DNA of 64,000 bases from Flaccisagitta enflata (Eukaryota; Chaetognatha; Sagittoidea; Aphragmophora). Location: the NCBI GenBank assembly GCA_965153355.1, contig OZ231128.1, positions 25,916,001 to 25,980,000 on the forward strand, in the 5' to 3' direction. Below the pieces are notes generated by a model. It did no database searches. It had not been told where the DNA came from and worked only from the letters and a program-made list of their open reading frames with translations. Positions 1 through 43,550 of the stretch are shown here, one piece after another (within the stretch, counting starts at the first letter, position 1; each line of letters begins with the position of its first letter). The translations under genes were made by a program, and so were the position numbers.

Positions 1-980
1 ATTGAACGCAATGACGCTGTGATGACACGATGAATGACACGATAAATGATACGATGAATGATACGATGAATGATACGATGAATGACACGATGAAAGTCCA
101 CAGGAGATGATTTATCGCCAAAGGAGATCGATTATTTCCGTATTTATAGCCAAGGGAGACGGTTTAATGTCCATCCTTCGTTAGTCCTTCCTTCATCAGT
201 CCTTCCCTCGTCAATCCTTCTTCCGTAAGTCCTTTCTTCTTCATTTCGCCCTCCGCCGGATGACGTAGAGATCGTGTTGGCCAAAGGTGTGGGTGAGAGG
301 AACCGTGTTGACCGAAGGTGTTGTTGGAAGGGATCGTGTTGGGTGGAGGCGGAGACGTTGATGAGAGGGATCGCGTTGGCCTGAGGTGGGAGACGAGGAG
401 CAGTGTTGTTACATAGTTAACGTGTTTTCCTTCCTTTTCTAAAGTAACTTCGTCTTGTCAAGTTGTCATTACATTTAGGCGAACCTCGATTAGTCTCCCT
501 TAATTCTTAGAAAAACCATCATTAATGATTTGATAAAAACCTCTTTAATCAACCTTTTAGGTGATAACTCGGAAACATGAAAAAAAGAGGAATGACTTAT
601 ATTCCTGATCGCAAGACTAGACCGCATCGACCTATTGAGACTACCTCTGAACTCTTAAAGTTGATCACCATAAATATCAAAAATGCGTCACACCCATTAA
701 GTGCTCGGGGGGGGGCGGGGATAGAATAAAGAACAATGGTATAGTAGAGAGCTCGCCTGTCACCCTCAGGTATGTCCTTTGAATAAGGATTCATAAGTTG
801 GGTCTATTTAGAAGTCCAAATCCTGACCTTTTATTTGCCAGTTAAACAGGCAATGAATTAGGGATAGGGGTTGGGTTTGAGTATGGCGTTGGGGATTGAG
901 TTAGGGTTAGAACTAGCGGCGGGTTAGGCTTCTGATGTTATCGCTCGAGCGTGCTTGAATTAAAGCTTTGACATAACAAA
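1..980. other. Non-coding flank with degenerate tandem repeats
   Basis: No gene is recognisable. Positions about 21-96 are an imperfect 12-bp tandem repeat (ATGAATGATACG). About 170-260 is a loose run of short TCCTTC-containing units, and about 260-400 a loose run of units containing GATCGTGTTGG. The rest looks like ordinary intergenic sequence. Confidence 0.6.
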
Positions 981-982
981 TT

Positions 983-1072
983 AGTCATCCAAGGATCGCC
1001 CGTGGTCTGCGGTACCCGATGCCCTGTTTGGAGTGATCAGCTGAACAAGTGGAGTAAGAGCAGAGCCTTCTG
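983..1072 (+). mobile_element. Family B element, 5' fragment
   Basis: Matches the first ~90 bp of the copies at 32612 and 61940 (TAGTCATCCAAGGATCGC, then GGTACCCGATGCCCTG). The rest of the element, including the long inverted repeat, is missing, so this is a truncated copy. Confidence 0.7.
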
Positions 1073-1351
1073 TTTTAGACAGAGTTCCGTTATTAGAGAG
1101 TTCGTTGGAGTGAGGTTAAATAGTAATAAACGGTACCGAAACCCAATGATGAGAAAAATTGTTAATGGCAAGGGCAACGAGGAGTTTCGCGCCAAAGATA
1201 AGGAGAGTAGATTAGGGTATCGGTATCGAATCCAAAGCATATCTCCTTCTGGTAATCTAATCAATTACTCAAAAGCCGTTTTGAAGTCTTTTTCTCCCCT
1301 TGTTTATATTGCTTCAAGGAACATTTGCGTGATTCTCTTGTTTGGTAAGAA

Positions 1352-1553
1352 AACAAGGCCGGACACACGGCTACCCCAGTCGCGTGCGGGTGGGCAGGGG
1401 CTTTATTTTAGGTTACTTCATCATTTGAGCAGGAGCAATGAGGCCAAAGACCGCTAAGACCCTAAAAAAGCTAAGTGTGACGGACCGACCGACGGACCGA
1501 CCGACGGACCGACCAAGCGGGATGTAGAGTCGCGTAGCACGCGACTAAAAAAA
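1352..1553 (+). mobile_element. Family A hairpin-ended element (GTCGCGTGC type)
   Basis: Starts AACAAGGCCGGACACACGG, has the 5' word AGTCGCGTGCGGG followed by TGGGCAGGGG, an internal GACGGACCGACC array, and a 3' hairpin AGTCGCGT-agc-ACGCGACT followed by a run of A. The 5' word is complementary to the right arm of the hairpin. No coding capacity. Confidence 0.85.
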
Positions 1554-1840
1554 GAAAAAAAGAAAAAAAAGTCCTGAGAATCTAAGACTTAAAAAACAAG
1601 ATGAAAGAAAAGCCAAAATGAAGGCGTTGGACGTCTTAGCTTCAAAGCCAAGACGATTTTATCTTGTTTTCTTCTTTCTTGAATCGATTCTCTTATCTGT
1701 CCTTAGTCCTTTCCTTCTTTTTGTTTTTCGTTGGGAGTTAGTTTATGGCCGGAATTACCGAGAAAAACAACAAAGAGGGACGAGCAAAGGAGACAGAAAG
1801 AAATTTAAAAAAAGAAAACAGGAAAATGAAGATGAAGAAA

Positions 1841-2000
1841 AACAAGGCCGGATACACGGCCATCAGTTGCGGACTGGTGGGCAGGGGCGGAAATGCGCGT
1901 TTTCCCACTTTTCGACTCGATGGTTACGGACGGACCGACGGACCGACCGACGGACGGACGGACAAAGCCTCTTATAGAGTTGCGTGACCGCAACTAAAAA
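1841..2000 (+). mobile_element. Family A hairpin-ended element (GTTGCGG type)
   Basis: Starts AACAAGGCCGGATACACGG and has the 5' word AGTTGCGGAC. The internal segment reads TTTTCCCACTTTTCGACTCG, followed by a GACGGACC array. The 3' hairpin is AGTTGCG-tgac-CGCAACT plus AAAAAA. The same interior occurs in the copy at 57577-57743, which instead carries GTCGCGG at both ends. Confidence 0.85.
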
Positions 2001-2001
2001 A

Positions 2002-2140
<139 letters not shown>

Positions 2141-2325
2141 ACTGACGGCTTTTGAGTCAGACAGAATCAGTCAGAGAAAAGCAAGCGAGCGACAGAGACA
2201 CAGATTGAAGACAGAATGACGGACAGTCATACTGAGATACAGACAGACAGAGGAACCTAAAACAGAAACGTTTTGTGAATGCCAACTGAGACGTTTCATG
2301 ACTAGAAAGCGATTCTCAGATGCGC

Positions 2326-2430
2326 AAAAAAAAAAAAAAAAAAAAAAAAAAAAGCGCCAAAAAGTAACGTCAGCTGTTTCTACAAACAACTTTGATCCCA
2401 CTCGTTCCTCTGCATTCGGTGTGAATCTTG

Positions 2431-2469
<39 letters not shown>

Positions 2470-2477
2470 GGTTGTGG

Positions 2478-2558
<81 letters not shown>

Positions 2559-2648
2559 TTTATTATTATTATTTTTCTTCTTCCTCTTGTGCTTCTTGTG
2601 CTTCTTCTTCTTCTTCTTCTTCTTCTTCTTCTTCTTCTTCTTCTTTTA
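2326..2648. repeat. Poly-A, (TTG)n, (TTA)n and (TTC)n tracts
   Basis: A 28-bp poly-A at 2326-2353 is followed, after ~75 bp, by about 125 bp of TTG, a few TTA, then about 70 bp of TTC. Homopolymer-coding ORFs here (poly-Val, Cys, Leu, Phe, Ser) are by-products of the repeats. Confidence 0.97.
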
Positions 2649-2663
2649 CGCAGGTTTCTCTTT

Positions 2664-2913
2664 AAAGTTGCGGATACGCAACTTTTTGAGAGGCTTAGTC
2701 AGTCCGTCCGTCTGTCCGTTGGTCTGTTGTCCCATCCGTCGTTCCATCCGTCGGGCTGTCCGTGAGCACGATTCGAACAGTGGAAAAATGAGCGTTTCGG
2801 ATGCTTTTTTGAGTGTGTGTGTGGGGGGGGGGCGTGGGGAGTGAATAGGTCAATAGGGGTTGGATGCCGTTGCCCACTCATCCGCAACGATATTGTGACC
2901 CGCGTCACTTGTT
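2664..2913 (-). mobile_element. Family A element, GTTGCGGAC long subtype
   Basis: Read on the minus strand it starts CAAGTGACGCGGGTCACAAT, has CGTTGCGGA and a GGGCA box, an internal GGACGGA array and a terminal hairpin AGTTGCGTATCCGCAACT. It is the same subtype as the minus-strand copy at 30856-31103. Confidence 0.8.
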
Positions 2914-4097
2914 CTTTTTTTTCACAGTTCCAAATCTTGCCGGCCCACCACAAATGCGAGGAATAATGCGGCCGGTCGGTTTTCAACGTCGCTTTGGTCA
3001 CACTCGATGTTGCCATCGGTGCCACAGTGACGACTGACGACACTCGATGATGCCATCGGCATCGGCATCGGTGCCACAATGACGACGCTTGAATCCGGCC
3101 AAACCCGGACGGTAAGTATAATAAAGGAAACATCATAAGAGGTGTGGAGGGACCAAAAGTTTTAGCATCCCCCCTCTACAGCCAACGATAATACTTCTTT
3201 TCCCTTTTTTTAGACAGCGGTTTATACCTTGGGTAAAAACATTCTTTTTTTTTCATCCAGGCTTTTTTGAGACCCCTCCTAGAATCGCCTCAATCGACCT
3301 TGTTATGGTAAAATTTGGGCATTATCGAAAACCCTCAATATGGGAAAAATTAGAGATTTGGAAAGTGTCTTGATGGAATCTCAAAAATCGCCTTGATGAA
3401 AAAAAAATGTATTCTACAATTTTGGTCCCTCCACACTTCTTATAATGGTTATTTTTGTAAACGTCTGGCCAGTTTGCTCCTAGCAGACCAAACCATCCTT
3501 CAATAACTCAGTTTCAGGCTTTCATGTTGGGACTAGTCAGGTTTCGATCTACAATAGGACATACCAACCACACAGAACTGACGCTATGAGGCTGTGCTAG
3601 GCTACATTTCTGTAATGGCTTCATCGTACTAGCTCTACTATACTATCATGACAAATGCCATCGTTAACGCATTTGACTTGGTCTTTCGGTCGTTGGGTCA
3701 ATTTTGTACCATTTGCTTACGTCGATCGACATATATAGAAACGGTCAGCGCAAGCAAATCAATAACCCGTTTCTACCTATAGATGAAGGTTTGTCCGTCC
3801 ATCTGTCGCCTTGTTGCATCTCCTGTCCATGTCCCTGCCCAAAAGAAACGTCTTCGTACAACTTTCGTTGCGCGCCTTCGGTTGGGTGTCCTAAGAGCTA
3901 CGCTGCGCCTGTCCCCTAAGTCTCAGCACTCACTCACCCGCTCTCCTAGTCTTCTTCGCGTTAATTTTGTTCTACTTCCTTCGTCTTTCACTTCTTGCTT
4001 GTATCGCTTTTTCCACTCCACATGCTTAAAACCCTTTTCCCATAACAACGTTTTAACACTCTCCTTCTTTTCTCTTTCCTCACCTCTTTCACCCTAT

Positions 4098-4100
<3 letters not shown>
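2914..4100. other. No gene seen; short tandem CGATG/CCATCGG motif cluster
   Basis: At about 3000-3090 short units containing CACTCGATG and GCCATCGG repeat imperfectly. The remaining sequence has no recognisable gene or repeat boundary. Confidence 0.5.
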
Positions 4101-4857
<757 letters not shown>

Positions 4858-4970
4858 AAAAGAAGAAAAACATACCATATTCAATATCATTTTTTAATTC
4901 AAATATTGTTTCTTAAGACAATAGGCTTATGACTGTTCAGAGGACACATTTCCAAGGGTTTTTGGATATC

Positions 4971-5133
4971 AACAAGGCCGGATACACGGCAAGACAGTCG
5001 CGGACAGTTGGGCAGGAGCAGTAATGCAAAAACCGCCCGGAATTCAAAAATGTGACGGACCGATGGACCGACGGACCTACCGACATACCGACCGACACGG
5101 TAAGGTGTAGAGTCGCGTGTCCGCGACTAAAAA
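4971..5133 (+). mobile_element. Family A hairpin-ended element (GTCGCGGAC type)
   Basis: Starts AACAAGGCCGGATACACGGC, has the 5' word AGTCGCGGAC then TTGGGCAGGAGC, an internal GACGGACC-type array and a terminal hairpin AGTCGCG-tgtc-CGCGACT plus AAAAA. The right hairpin arm with loop (GTCCGCGACT) is the exact complement of the 5' word. Confidence 0.87.
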
Positions 5134-5371
5134 CCGCATTAGATGGTCAAGTGCTCAAAATTGGTTTTGTGTGCATATGTATTGGAAGCTTATGTTTTAC
5201 AGGTGACTTTTGATTTTGGTTAGTCTTTTTCTTATTTTCAAACTTCTACAATATATGGTCAGTTTAATTACTACAAAATGTTGCACAACTCATACCATAG
5301 AATCGACAAATAAAGAAGGAATGGTTGAAAGAAAGAAAAAACAGAAAAACAAACAAACAAACTAAGAACCA

Positions 5372-5451
<80 letters not shown>

Positions 5452-6408
5452 AAAAAATGAAAAAAAATACTGAGAGACAAAGCGACAGAAAGAATGAAAG
5501 ACAAAGATGGGAAAACCGATCTACCAAAAAAATTGTCGGTGAACTCGCAAAAATGATGGTGCACAATGAATGAGGAAATTGAGTCGTAGGCATTGAGATC
5601 ACACTAGAATGCATTTGACTAAGTTTACCATGTTCCGTTGATCCGCACGTCCGTGTGCCGGAAAGAATATGCGGCGCAAAAAAAAAAAAAAAGGTTCCAG
5701 GTCTATTTATTGATATAGGATTTTTAGCGGATCAAATAAAAAAACAAAATTAGAGAGATTTGAGGTTATCGAAATTATTTGCCTCCAAGCACATTCATGT
5801 AGCATGGCTCATGGCATTTATTACATGATGACATTCAATATTTTCCTGTTGTCTGCTGACTCATCAAGCATGCATACGTCCAAACTGGGTAAAGAATATC
5901 CAATTCATAAGTCCCTCAATTAGCTAAGTTCAATTTTCTGCATTTACGGAAGGAAACGGAAATCTGAAGAAAACTTCTAAATTCCTGTAACTTCCTGGCG
6001 CCGTTCTTAAGTTCCCTACTGGGCCACAGCCATGCAGACATAAATGCTCGGGTCAGGGCCCCATAGATTTAAGCACAGTTTCTGAAGGAGATAAATGCGG
6101 TAAAAATTCGGGCTGACACTTCATATAAAATTGTATCATATAAAACACACAATGAAGAAGGAATCGTCATAGTGACTCCCGGGAAGGAAAAATATTTAAG
6201 CTATCATAAAAAATCAATGACAACGTCTATCTCTTCCCCATAGTTTCACGATCTTTGTCTGCAATGAGTGTCACCATGACAGTGCAAAACGCACTTTTAA
6301 CAGAGGGCTGTTGATGAAAAAACAAAAGACAAAATCGCATTGCTACATTCATGTCGGTTAAACGATTTAAAAGTTAACAAATTCTTAATGTGGTGCTGCA
6401 AAAATCAT
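5134..6408. other. No gene seen; (AAAG)n at 5372-5452
   Basis: AT-rich non-coding DNA with one AAAG microsatellite. Lys/Arg-rich ORFs in the tract are repeat artefacts. Confidence 0.6.
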
Positions 6409-6410
6409 TA

Positions 6411-7237
6411 CCGTAATTCTTGTAATTAGCGCCCCTGGCGCTTTTGAAATTGAAATGAAACATGGTGATCTTCAACCTGCAATTAGCACCCCCCCATTTG
6501 CTAATTCATGGATATTTTTTTAAAACATCACTATTTGACAAATCTTTTGTAAATAAATTGAGTAAAACACAAAAACTGAGAATATTCTGCTGCAAAACAT
6601 ATTTTCATGGGATTCTCACCTAAAAAACTTTATTTACAATAGATTTTTTTCTAAAATAGATTGTTTTCATAAGATCATTCTTTCATGAAGAAGGGGGGCG
6701 CTAATAAGACAGTCAGTGGACAAAACACAATAGGTAGAGAACTCACTCTGTTGGCTTTGATCCAACCTACTGTTAATAAACGGAATGCTACAACTGTCGG
6801 CAAAAATCCAACTTTAATGGAAAAGAATGTGACTAGCATATTCATAATCCTGATGAAATTCTGAGAAGTTTGACATGTCACACTTGATACTTTTTATAAG
6901 AAATGTTTTTTTTTTTAGATATTGCAAAATTAAACATTAATGAAATTTTTTAGTTTCATATAAAAGTACATTTTGTGACATATCAAACTTCTCAGAATTT
7001 CACCAGGATCATAACTCATAAATTCATAAATTCAATCCAATTATTGATAATCGAAGGATTTTTGCCAATTTTGTAGCATAACAGCCGGCTGTATTTTCAA
7101 CAACCAATTGTTGCATACGTATATACAGCATTCTGTTTATCATCAGTAGGTGGAATCAAAGTCAAAAGAGTGAGTTCTCTACCTATTTTGTTTTGTCCTT
7201 TGACTGAAGAGGGGAGCGATAATTGCAGGAAATACGG
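6411..7237. mobile_element. Foldback MITE with CCGTAATT termini and TA flanks
   Basis: The left end CCGTAATTCTTGTAATTAGC is complementary, with a few mismatches, to the right end (reverse complement CCGTATTTCCTGCAATTATC). Longer inner arms also match inverted, for example TAGGTAGAGAACTCACTCTG near 6731 and AGAGTGAGTTCTCTACCTA near 7168. TA sits on both outer sides, consistent with a Tc1/mariner-type non-autonomous element. Confidence 0.7.
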
Positions 7238-7246
7238 TACTTAGAA

Positions 7247-7414
7247 AACAAGGCCGGACACAGGGCAGGACAGTCGCGAACGGATGGGCACGGGCGGAAA
7301 TGCAAAAAAAAAAAAAAAAAAAAACCACTCGCGATTAAAAAATGTTACGGACCGACGGACCGACGGACCAACCGACACGCCAAGGTGTAGAGTCGCGTGT
7401 CCGCGACTAATAAC
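7247..7414 (+). mobile_element. Family A hairpin-ended element (GTCGCG type)
   Basis: Starts AACAAGGCCGGACACAGGGC, has AGTCGCGAAC then ATGGGCACGGGC, a ~20-bp poly-A, a GACGGACC array and the hairpin AGTCGCGTGTCCGCGACT. It begins only 8 bp after the MITE at 6411-7237. Confidence 0.83.
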
Positions 7415-7562
7415 GAATACGGACCGCCAAATTCTCAGGGTTGGTCAGGTAACAATCTAGATCCAAACAATGTCAGGCACTATGAAAGGCTTATGAGTTA
7501 TGAGAATGATGATATTCAAAAATATCTAATTAACGGGGCCTCACTGGCTTTAAACATCACTG

Positions 7563-7612
7563 GCCCTGCCCATCCGCACGCGACTTAGGTTGCATGTACC
7601 CGGCATCGTTAA
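7563..7612 (-). mobile_element. Family A 5'-end fragment
   Basis: CCCATCCGCACGCGACTTAGG is followed by a degraded form of the AACAAGGCC end. Only the 5' part is present. Confidence 0.5.
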
Positions 7613-7727
7613 TCTATTGGATGTCGAGTTGTCAATAAGTTATTCACCATATCAGCTGGTTTCGTCAATATTATGACGATGACCATTGTCACCATTGCCT
7701 TCAACGTCTTCGACTTCGATATCATCG

Positions 7728-7839
7728 TTATCGTCGTCATCATCGTCGTCATCGTCATCGTCGTCATCGTCATCGTCGTCGTCACCATCATTATCAAACG
7801 CGCGCTCGTCCTATCGAATTCGGACGTGTAAACCGGGCG

Positions 7840-7899
<60 letters not shown>

Positions 7900-8057
7900 G
7901 CGGTCGCGTACGTCCGCGCGTGTGCTCTCTATTTGTCTCTCTTGCGCTTATTCCATTCCTTTTCTCGCCGATTTCTTCAAATCACTTAAAACTACGTGAA
8001 AAAAAAACGTTTTTCATTTTCCCTTCATACGCGCAGGCTTTTTCCTTCTTTTTCTTT

Positions 8058-8119
<62 letters not shown>

Positions 8120-8120
8120 T
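7728..8120. repeat. (GTCATC)n minisatellite and (TC)n tracts
   Basis: GTC/ATC triplets at 7728-7790, (TC)n at 7842-7895 and 8060-8120. Confidence 0.92.
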
Positions 8121-8379
8121 TCTCACACACACAATTATCTTTATGATGCGTTATCGCACCTCTTGTGTAAGAGGGTCATTCCGTCCGTCGGCCCGAATTT
8201 CCGTCCGTCCTTTGTACACCTCTTCCTAGAATACAGCTTTTGGGGCCTTTTCAGCCGCGGTAACTATCAGTAAGCATGTAACTCGGGATTTCAATACAAT
8301 CGCGGACCAAGGGGGGTCGTGTGCTGAAAAACGCATTCACACACTACCATCAAGGACGAATGGATGGATGGGACAAATG

Positions 8380-10024
<1,645 letters not shown>

Positions 10025-10614
10025 CCGGGTCATCAATCTGGACTGGGAAAAAGTGTTAAGCTTTTGCTCTCAGCTGCTTCTTCTCACTGGTTTGGAAATT
10101 GTTTTCTTTTGTAGTACTATGTTTGACGTTTTTTGTATCAAAATTTTATTGGTCTGAGTTAAATACATTGTCCACAACATCAATTTGAAGAAAAACAAGC
10201 TTTTTCAGATATAGCTCAAATTAGCCTTAGTTTATCAAAACTGCTTTTCTTGGATTTGCTCCTATTTCTCACTGGATTGAGCAGCAGATGTCAGATTTGT
10301 CTTGGTTGAAGATGTTTTAATAAATCTTAAAAAACATCTCTAATTTGAGACTATTTTAGCATTTGTAGCTCAAACTGATCAAAAATGAGGGAAAGTAGTT
10401 TTGATAAAAAAGGGATAAATTGAGCTTAAGCCACAAATACTTGTTTTACTTCAAATCGATGTTGTGGACAAAATATTTGACAGAGACCAATGAAATTTGG
10501 ACACAAAAAACGTCAAACATAGTGCTATATAGGAAAATCAATTCCAGGTCCTTGACAAGAAGCATCTGAGGGTAAAAGTTTAGTGCTTTTTCCCAATCCA
10601 GATTGATGACCCTG
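10025..10614. mobile_element. Foldback MITE with GGGTCATCAATC termini
   Basis: The left end GGGTCATCAATCTGGACTGG is inverted at the right end as CCAATCCAGATTGATGACCC. Complementarity continues inward for about 200 bp, including the AAACATAGT and GTTGTGGAC segments. No ORF. Confidence 0.8.
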
Positions 10615-11204
10615 TATCTTCGAAATAAAAATGTTGCAACCTAAGATTCTAGGTCTTTAATTGATTAAACAACATAAACCAGACAACTGCAAATCGATCA
10701 ATTATTGATTTAAGCTCCCCCTAGCTCAATTATTGCCGCCATTTGCCAGGGAAGTGATTTACAGAGCCTAAGGAAGCTTTGAGGAGTGATAGCGTTTAAA
10801 ACTTTTTGCGCAATAGGCAATATTTACTTTTCCTATCTTTGAGTGACCGTAACTTTTTATTGGCTGCACCAATTTTGCTTTGTCAAAAAGAAAAAATATG
10901 CCCCTTGAAAAACTCTACATTTTAGTCACCAATTTTGTCTAGATTCATCAAAAAACAAATGATTTATGATTGTTTGAATGGAAATGATTACAAGAAATGG
11001 AGTCCAGTTAAGAATCCTTCAAAAGCAAGCCTTTCGTTTAAAGTTAAATAGTTTCTAAACCAATAAAGTTAGAGAAACGCGGATTGCACAGCTGGCTTGG
11101 AAATTTGAAGAGCTTTAATTTGGTCACCGATTTTTTATAGTTAGGTTAAACCGCTTATGAGTAATTGATCAAAATGTGCTGCAGCATTTTTATTTCGAAG
11201 ATAG
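10615..11204. mobile_element. MITE with TATCTTCG termini
   Basis: TATCTTCGAAATAAAAATG at the left end is inverted as CATTTTTATTTCGAAGATAG at the right. It abuts the previous MITE. The CTATCTTC end also occurs in the element nested at 26411-26640, suggesting one TIR family. Confidence 0.6.
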
Positions 11205-11269
11205 TAAAATAATCATTGAAATATATCACATTTAATATTTTTTTGCATTACCGGCATTCAAGCATGAAA

Positions 11270-12042
11270 TGAAACCAAATGTAGTTGAAATTGATGGAGA
11301 AACTATAATGCAAATTACTAAAAATTTCATTTTTGATAACTGACAAGGGGCCCGTTGAAAATCTAAAATTGCATAGAAAAAGAAATAATGACATAGTTTT
11401 TTTTCCGAAATTGATTACGGAGAGAACTATAGGCAAGAGCAAACAAAAAAATATAAACAAAATTTCATTGAAAACCTTGATTGACTTGCTTTTCTCATAT
11501 GAATTGCATACTTGAAATTACTTTTGACGTCAGAATAAGATAAAAGTGTATATACCAAGTGCCTTTACAAAATTTTTCTTTGAAAGCATTTTTGGACTAA
11601 TATTGTTCAGAAAATGATGCAAAAAGTTTGATGAAACACTTTATTTTCCTTCAAAAATTTGCCATCATACTAATGACAAGAATAAAGCAGAGGATGATGG
11701 TTCTGATGTTATTTTGATCAGAAACCGGGGTTTTTCAAGCAGATGTTAAAAACGAAAAAAAAATGCCATAAGACGGCGATCCTCCAAAAGCAACTTTTAG
11801 TGTGTTAAAGTGGTCAAAAAACAAACATTTATTTTTAAAAAAAGCTGATTGTACTGGGTGATTTATGTACTAAAGATATGTCATCAATAAAAATTTGAAT
11901 GCGAAAATAAGTAAGAACAATCATATTTCTATTAGTAACAATGTCAAACTTTGAAAAAAAATATCCTATTTCTGTACTGACTGGAAAATGGAATAAGTAA
12001 AGTCATAGTTCTCTTCTAAAATCGATTATGGAGAGAGCCATG
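11270..12042. repeat. Dispersed repeat, inverted relative of 23.7-24.3 kb
   Basis: Several blocks match the hAT-like element at 23599-24497 in inverse order and orientation: TTCAAAAATTTGCCATCATA, a CTTGGTA...TATTCTGACGT block, and an ATCGATTATGGAGAGAG block. No clear ends, so this is probably an old decayed copy. Confidence 0.6.
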
Positions 12043-12190
12043 TTTTTAGTTGCGGACTCAACTCTAGAACCTGCTGTGTCAGTTGGTCTATTGTTCCATT
12101 GGTAACAAAAACAAAATGTGAGCATTTTTTCGCTATTCCGCTTTTGCCCACCTGTCCACAACTAGGGGGGGAGAGTATGCGGCCTTGTTG
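12043..12190 (-). mobile_element. Family A element, diverged GTTGCGGA type
   Basis: Reads TTTTTAGTTGCGGACTCAACTC at the 3' end (as seen on +), then CTTTTGCCCACCTGTCC, and ends with GCGGCCTTGTT, the inverse of the AACAAGGCC start. Degenerate but complete in outline. Confidence 0.65.
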
Positions 12191-12620
12191 AATATGCAGT
12201 CTCGCTTTTTTTGCATGTCTTGGAATCTAAACCGTGGTAAAACGCTTTTTTCCAAATCCCTACTTTTCTGTCATAAGACATCAATTACTCTTATTTCCTA
12301 TTACTCAGCTTATTATGAAATACAGATGTATCTATACAGTGTGTTTGGTGACAATTTGTTGGTAAAACTAGTAACTGATTTATCTATTTGGTACAAATAA
12401 AAAACTGGGCTGAAACACATGTTTTCCTTCAAAGATTTTCCGTCATACAACACGCTTTGAAATTTCTAAGGTTTTGTGGTGCATTCGTTTATTTCGTAAG
12501 TTTTTTATGGCTTGTGACAAACAAACTTCAATGTCACCAGTAATGAACCTATGATCAAAGAGTGATTGGGTCCTTTATTGCCAGACAATCACGTCTTCCA
12601 AAAGAATAAATAAGCAACTG

Positions 12621-12816
12621 AACAAGGCCAGATCCACGGCTACCCCAGTCGCGTGCGGGTGCGCAGGGACTGTATTCGAGGTCACTTAATCACTTAATCA
12701 GGAACAGTGAGGCCAAGGACCGCAAAAACCCAAAAAAAGTAAAGTGTGACGGACCAACGGACCGACGGACGGACCGACAAAGCGGGGTCTAGAGTCGCGT
12801 AGCAGGCAACTAAAAA
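12621..12816 (+). mobile_element. Family A hairpin-ended element (GTCGCGTGC type)
   Basis: Starts AACAAGGCCAGATCCACGG, has AGTCGCGTGCGGG, an interior shared with the copy at 1352 (GAGGCCAAGGACCGC, GTGTGACGGACC) and a partly decayed hairpin AGTCGCGTAGCAGGCAACT plus AAAAA. Confidence 0.82.
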
Positions 12817-13330
12817 TCATCCAATCTGAGCGCTCACTTTCTTGAACTATTTCAGCTCTTCCTAACTTTTATCTTTACCCAACGCCAACAGTTTCTGGGC
12901 GGGATAGATCCCCCGCCATCTAAAAATGCCCCCAGAAGGTAATCCGGAAGGTTTATGAGCTTCAGGTCAGAAAAGTCACTAAGTAACAATGAACTTTTAC
13001 TTTGTAAATTTGACTAAAATTGAGACTCAGAACAATCTTCATCAACGTTCTTTAATGTGATGCAATCAAAACGATCTTAGAAATCAAGGATTTTTATTTG
13101 GTAATTTAGAAATGCAACACACAATATAGTTGGATGTTGATGAATCTGAGACAATGTTACATTGTTATAAGTACTAGAAAAAGTCTTACTACTGCAATAT
13201 GCAAATCAGCTCCTCTTATAGCTTTTGAGATATGGAGGGAGCAAGGTCATCTTGTCACTCAGGGGAGGGCCAAATAAATAGGTTTTGAATATATTTCCGA
13301 TGACCAATTTTCCTCTTTATATCAATGCAT
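12817..13330. other. No gene or named repeat seen
   Basis: AT-rich non-coding sequence between two Family A copies. Confidence 0.5.
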
Positions 13331-13521
13331 TTTTAGTCGCGTGCTACGTCTACACCCCGCTGTCGGTGTCGGTCGGTCGGTTGGTCGGTCCCCTTTTTAC
13401 TTTTTCGGCGTTTTTGAGCTTTTTAAGCATACGGCTCCTGCCCAGATGCCCTAGTGACCTATCTAGCACTGCTCCTGCCCACCCGCACGCGACTAGGGTA
13501 GCCGTGTATCCTGCCTTGTTA
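13331..13521 (-). mobile_element. Family A hairpin-ended element (GTCGCGTGC type)
   Basis: On the + strand it shows TTTTAGTCGCGTGCTACGTC, a GGTCGGTCGG array, CCCACCCGCACGCGACTAGG, and ends with CCTTGTT, the inverse of the AACAAGG start. Confidence 0.8.
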
Positions 13522-14664
<1,143 letters not shown>

Positions 14665-14835
14665 AGTATAAGTAGGGAAAAGAGCAAACAGAGGGCAGAG
14701 ATCATTCCTCATTTGTGGCCGTCAGAATGTCAAAGAGTCCGAGACAATCAGAGCCAATCAGAAAGACTGCTTTCTTGTGTCCGTTTCAATGATTCTTAAC
14801 CCCTTCTCTCCGCCCATTTCCACCCCCACCCCCCG

Positions 14836-14838
<3 letters not shown>

Positions 14839-14924
<86 letters not shown>

Positions 14925-15429
14925 CTCGCTCTCAAGTTCATTTGTCCAACTTTGGTTGCACGAATCAAACCATGACTTGCGCCCTGACCCTAAATGAAAA
15001 AAAAAAGCGCAGGGAAAAAGCTTGGGTCAATATTTCTTACATATTTTTTTCTTATGTTTCAGTTTACTCCATTGTCTACCAGCGACTTCAAAGCGACTTC
15101 AACGATTTGCTTAGGTCCGTCGAGGAAACAAAGAAAAAAAATTATGAGAAACAACTATTATTAGCCAGGAAAATCGAAAATTAAACAAATCGGCATTTTT
15201 TAGAAGTAAACCCGTCAGTTATAACTGTGAATCAGTCGAGTTTCCTCCATCTCAAATCCTTCTGAAGAAAGTACACCCCTCGTTGTTGCTTAACAAATCG
15301 ACTCGTCATTGATCAACCCTTACCTTCACCCTCACCCTCACCCTCAACCTCACCCTCACCTTCTTTTTCTCAATGATCTCCACTCGGACCGTGAAACACA
15401 TTTGACGCAGAAACGAACCTTGCCTAGCT

Positions 15430-15494
<65 letters not shown>
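14839..15494. repeat. Two (TC)n tracts upstream of the LMO start
   Basis: (TC)n at 14839-14932 and 15432-15494. A CACCCT hexamer run (15325-15360) lies between them. They may be in the promoter or 5' leader of the LMO gene, but no TATA box or initiator could be assigned. Confidence 0.9.
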
Positions 15495-15497
<3 letters not shown>

Positions 15498-15595
15498 CTT
15501 GATTGCGGACCCCCCCATTCTTGACCCTTCCATTGTCTGACCCTGTTTAAAACTTGGGTCATTCTCCATCTCAACAAGAAGTGCACCATATCAAC

Positions 15596-15701
<106 letters not shown>

Positions 15702-15709
15702 CAAGAATC

Positions 15710-43550
<27,841 letters not shown>

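Noticed and set aside
1002-1457. A 151-codon ORF near the left end
   Set aside because: It runs across a Family B fragment and a Family A copy and has no recognisable domain.
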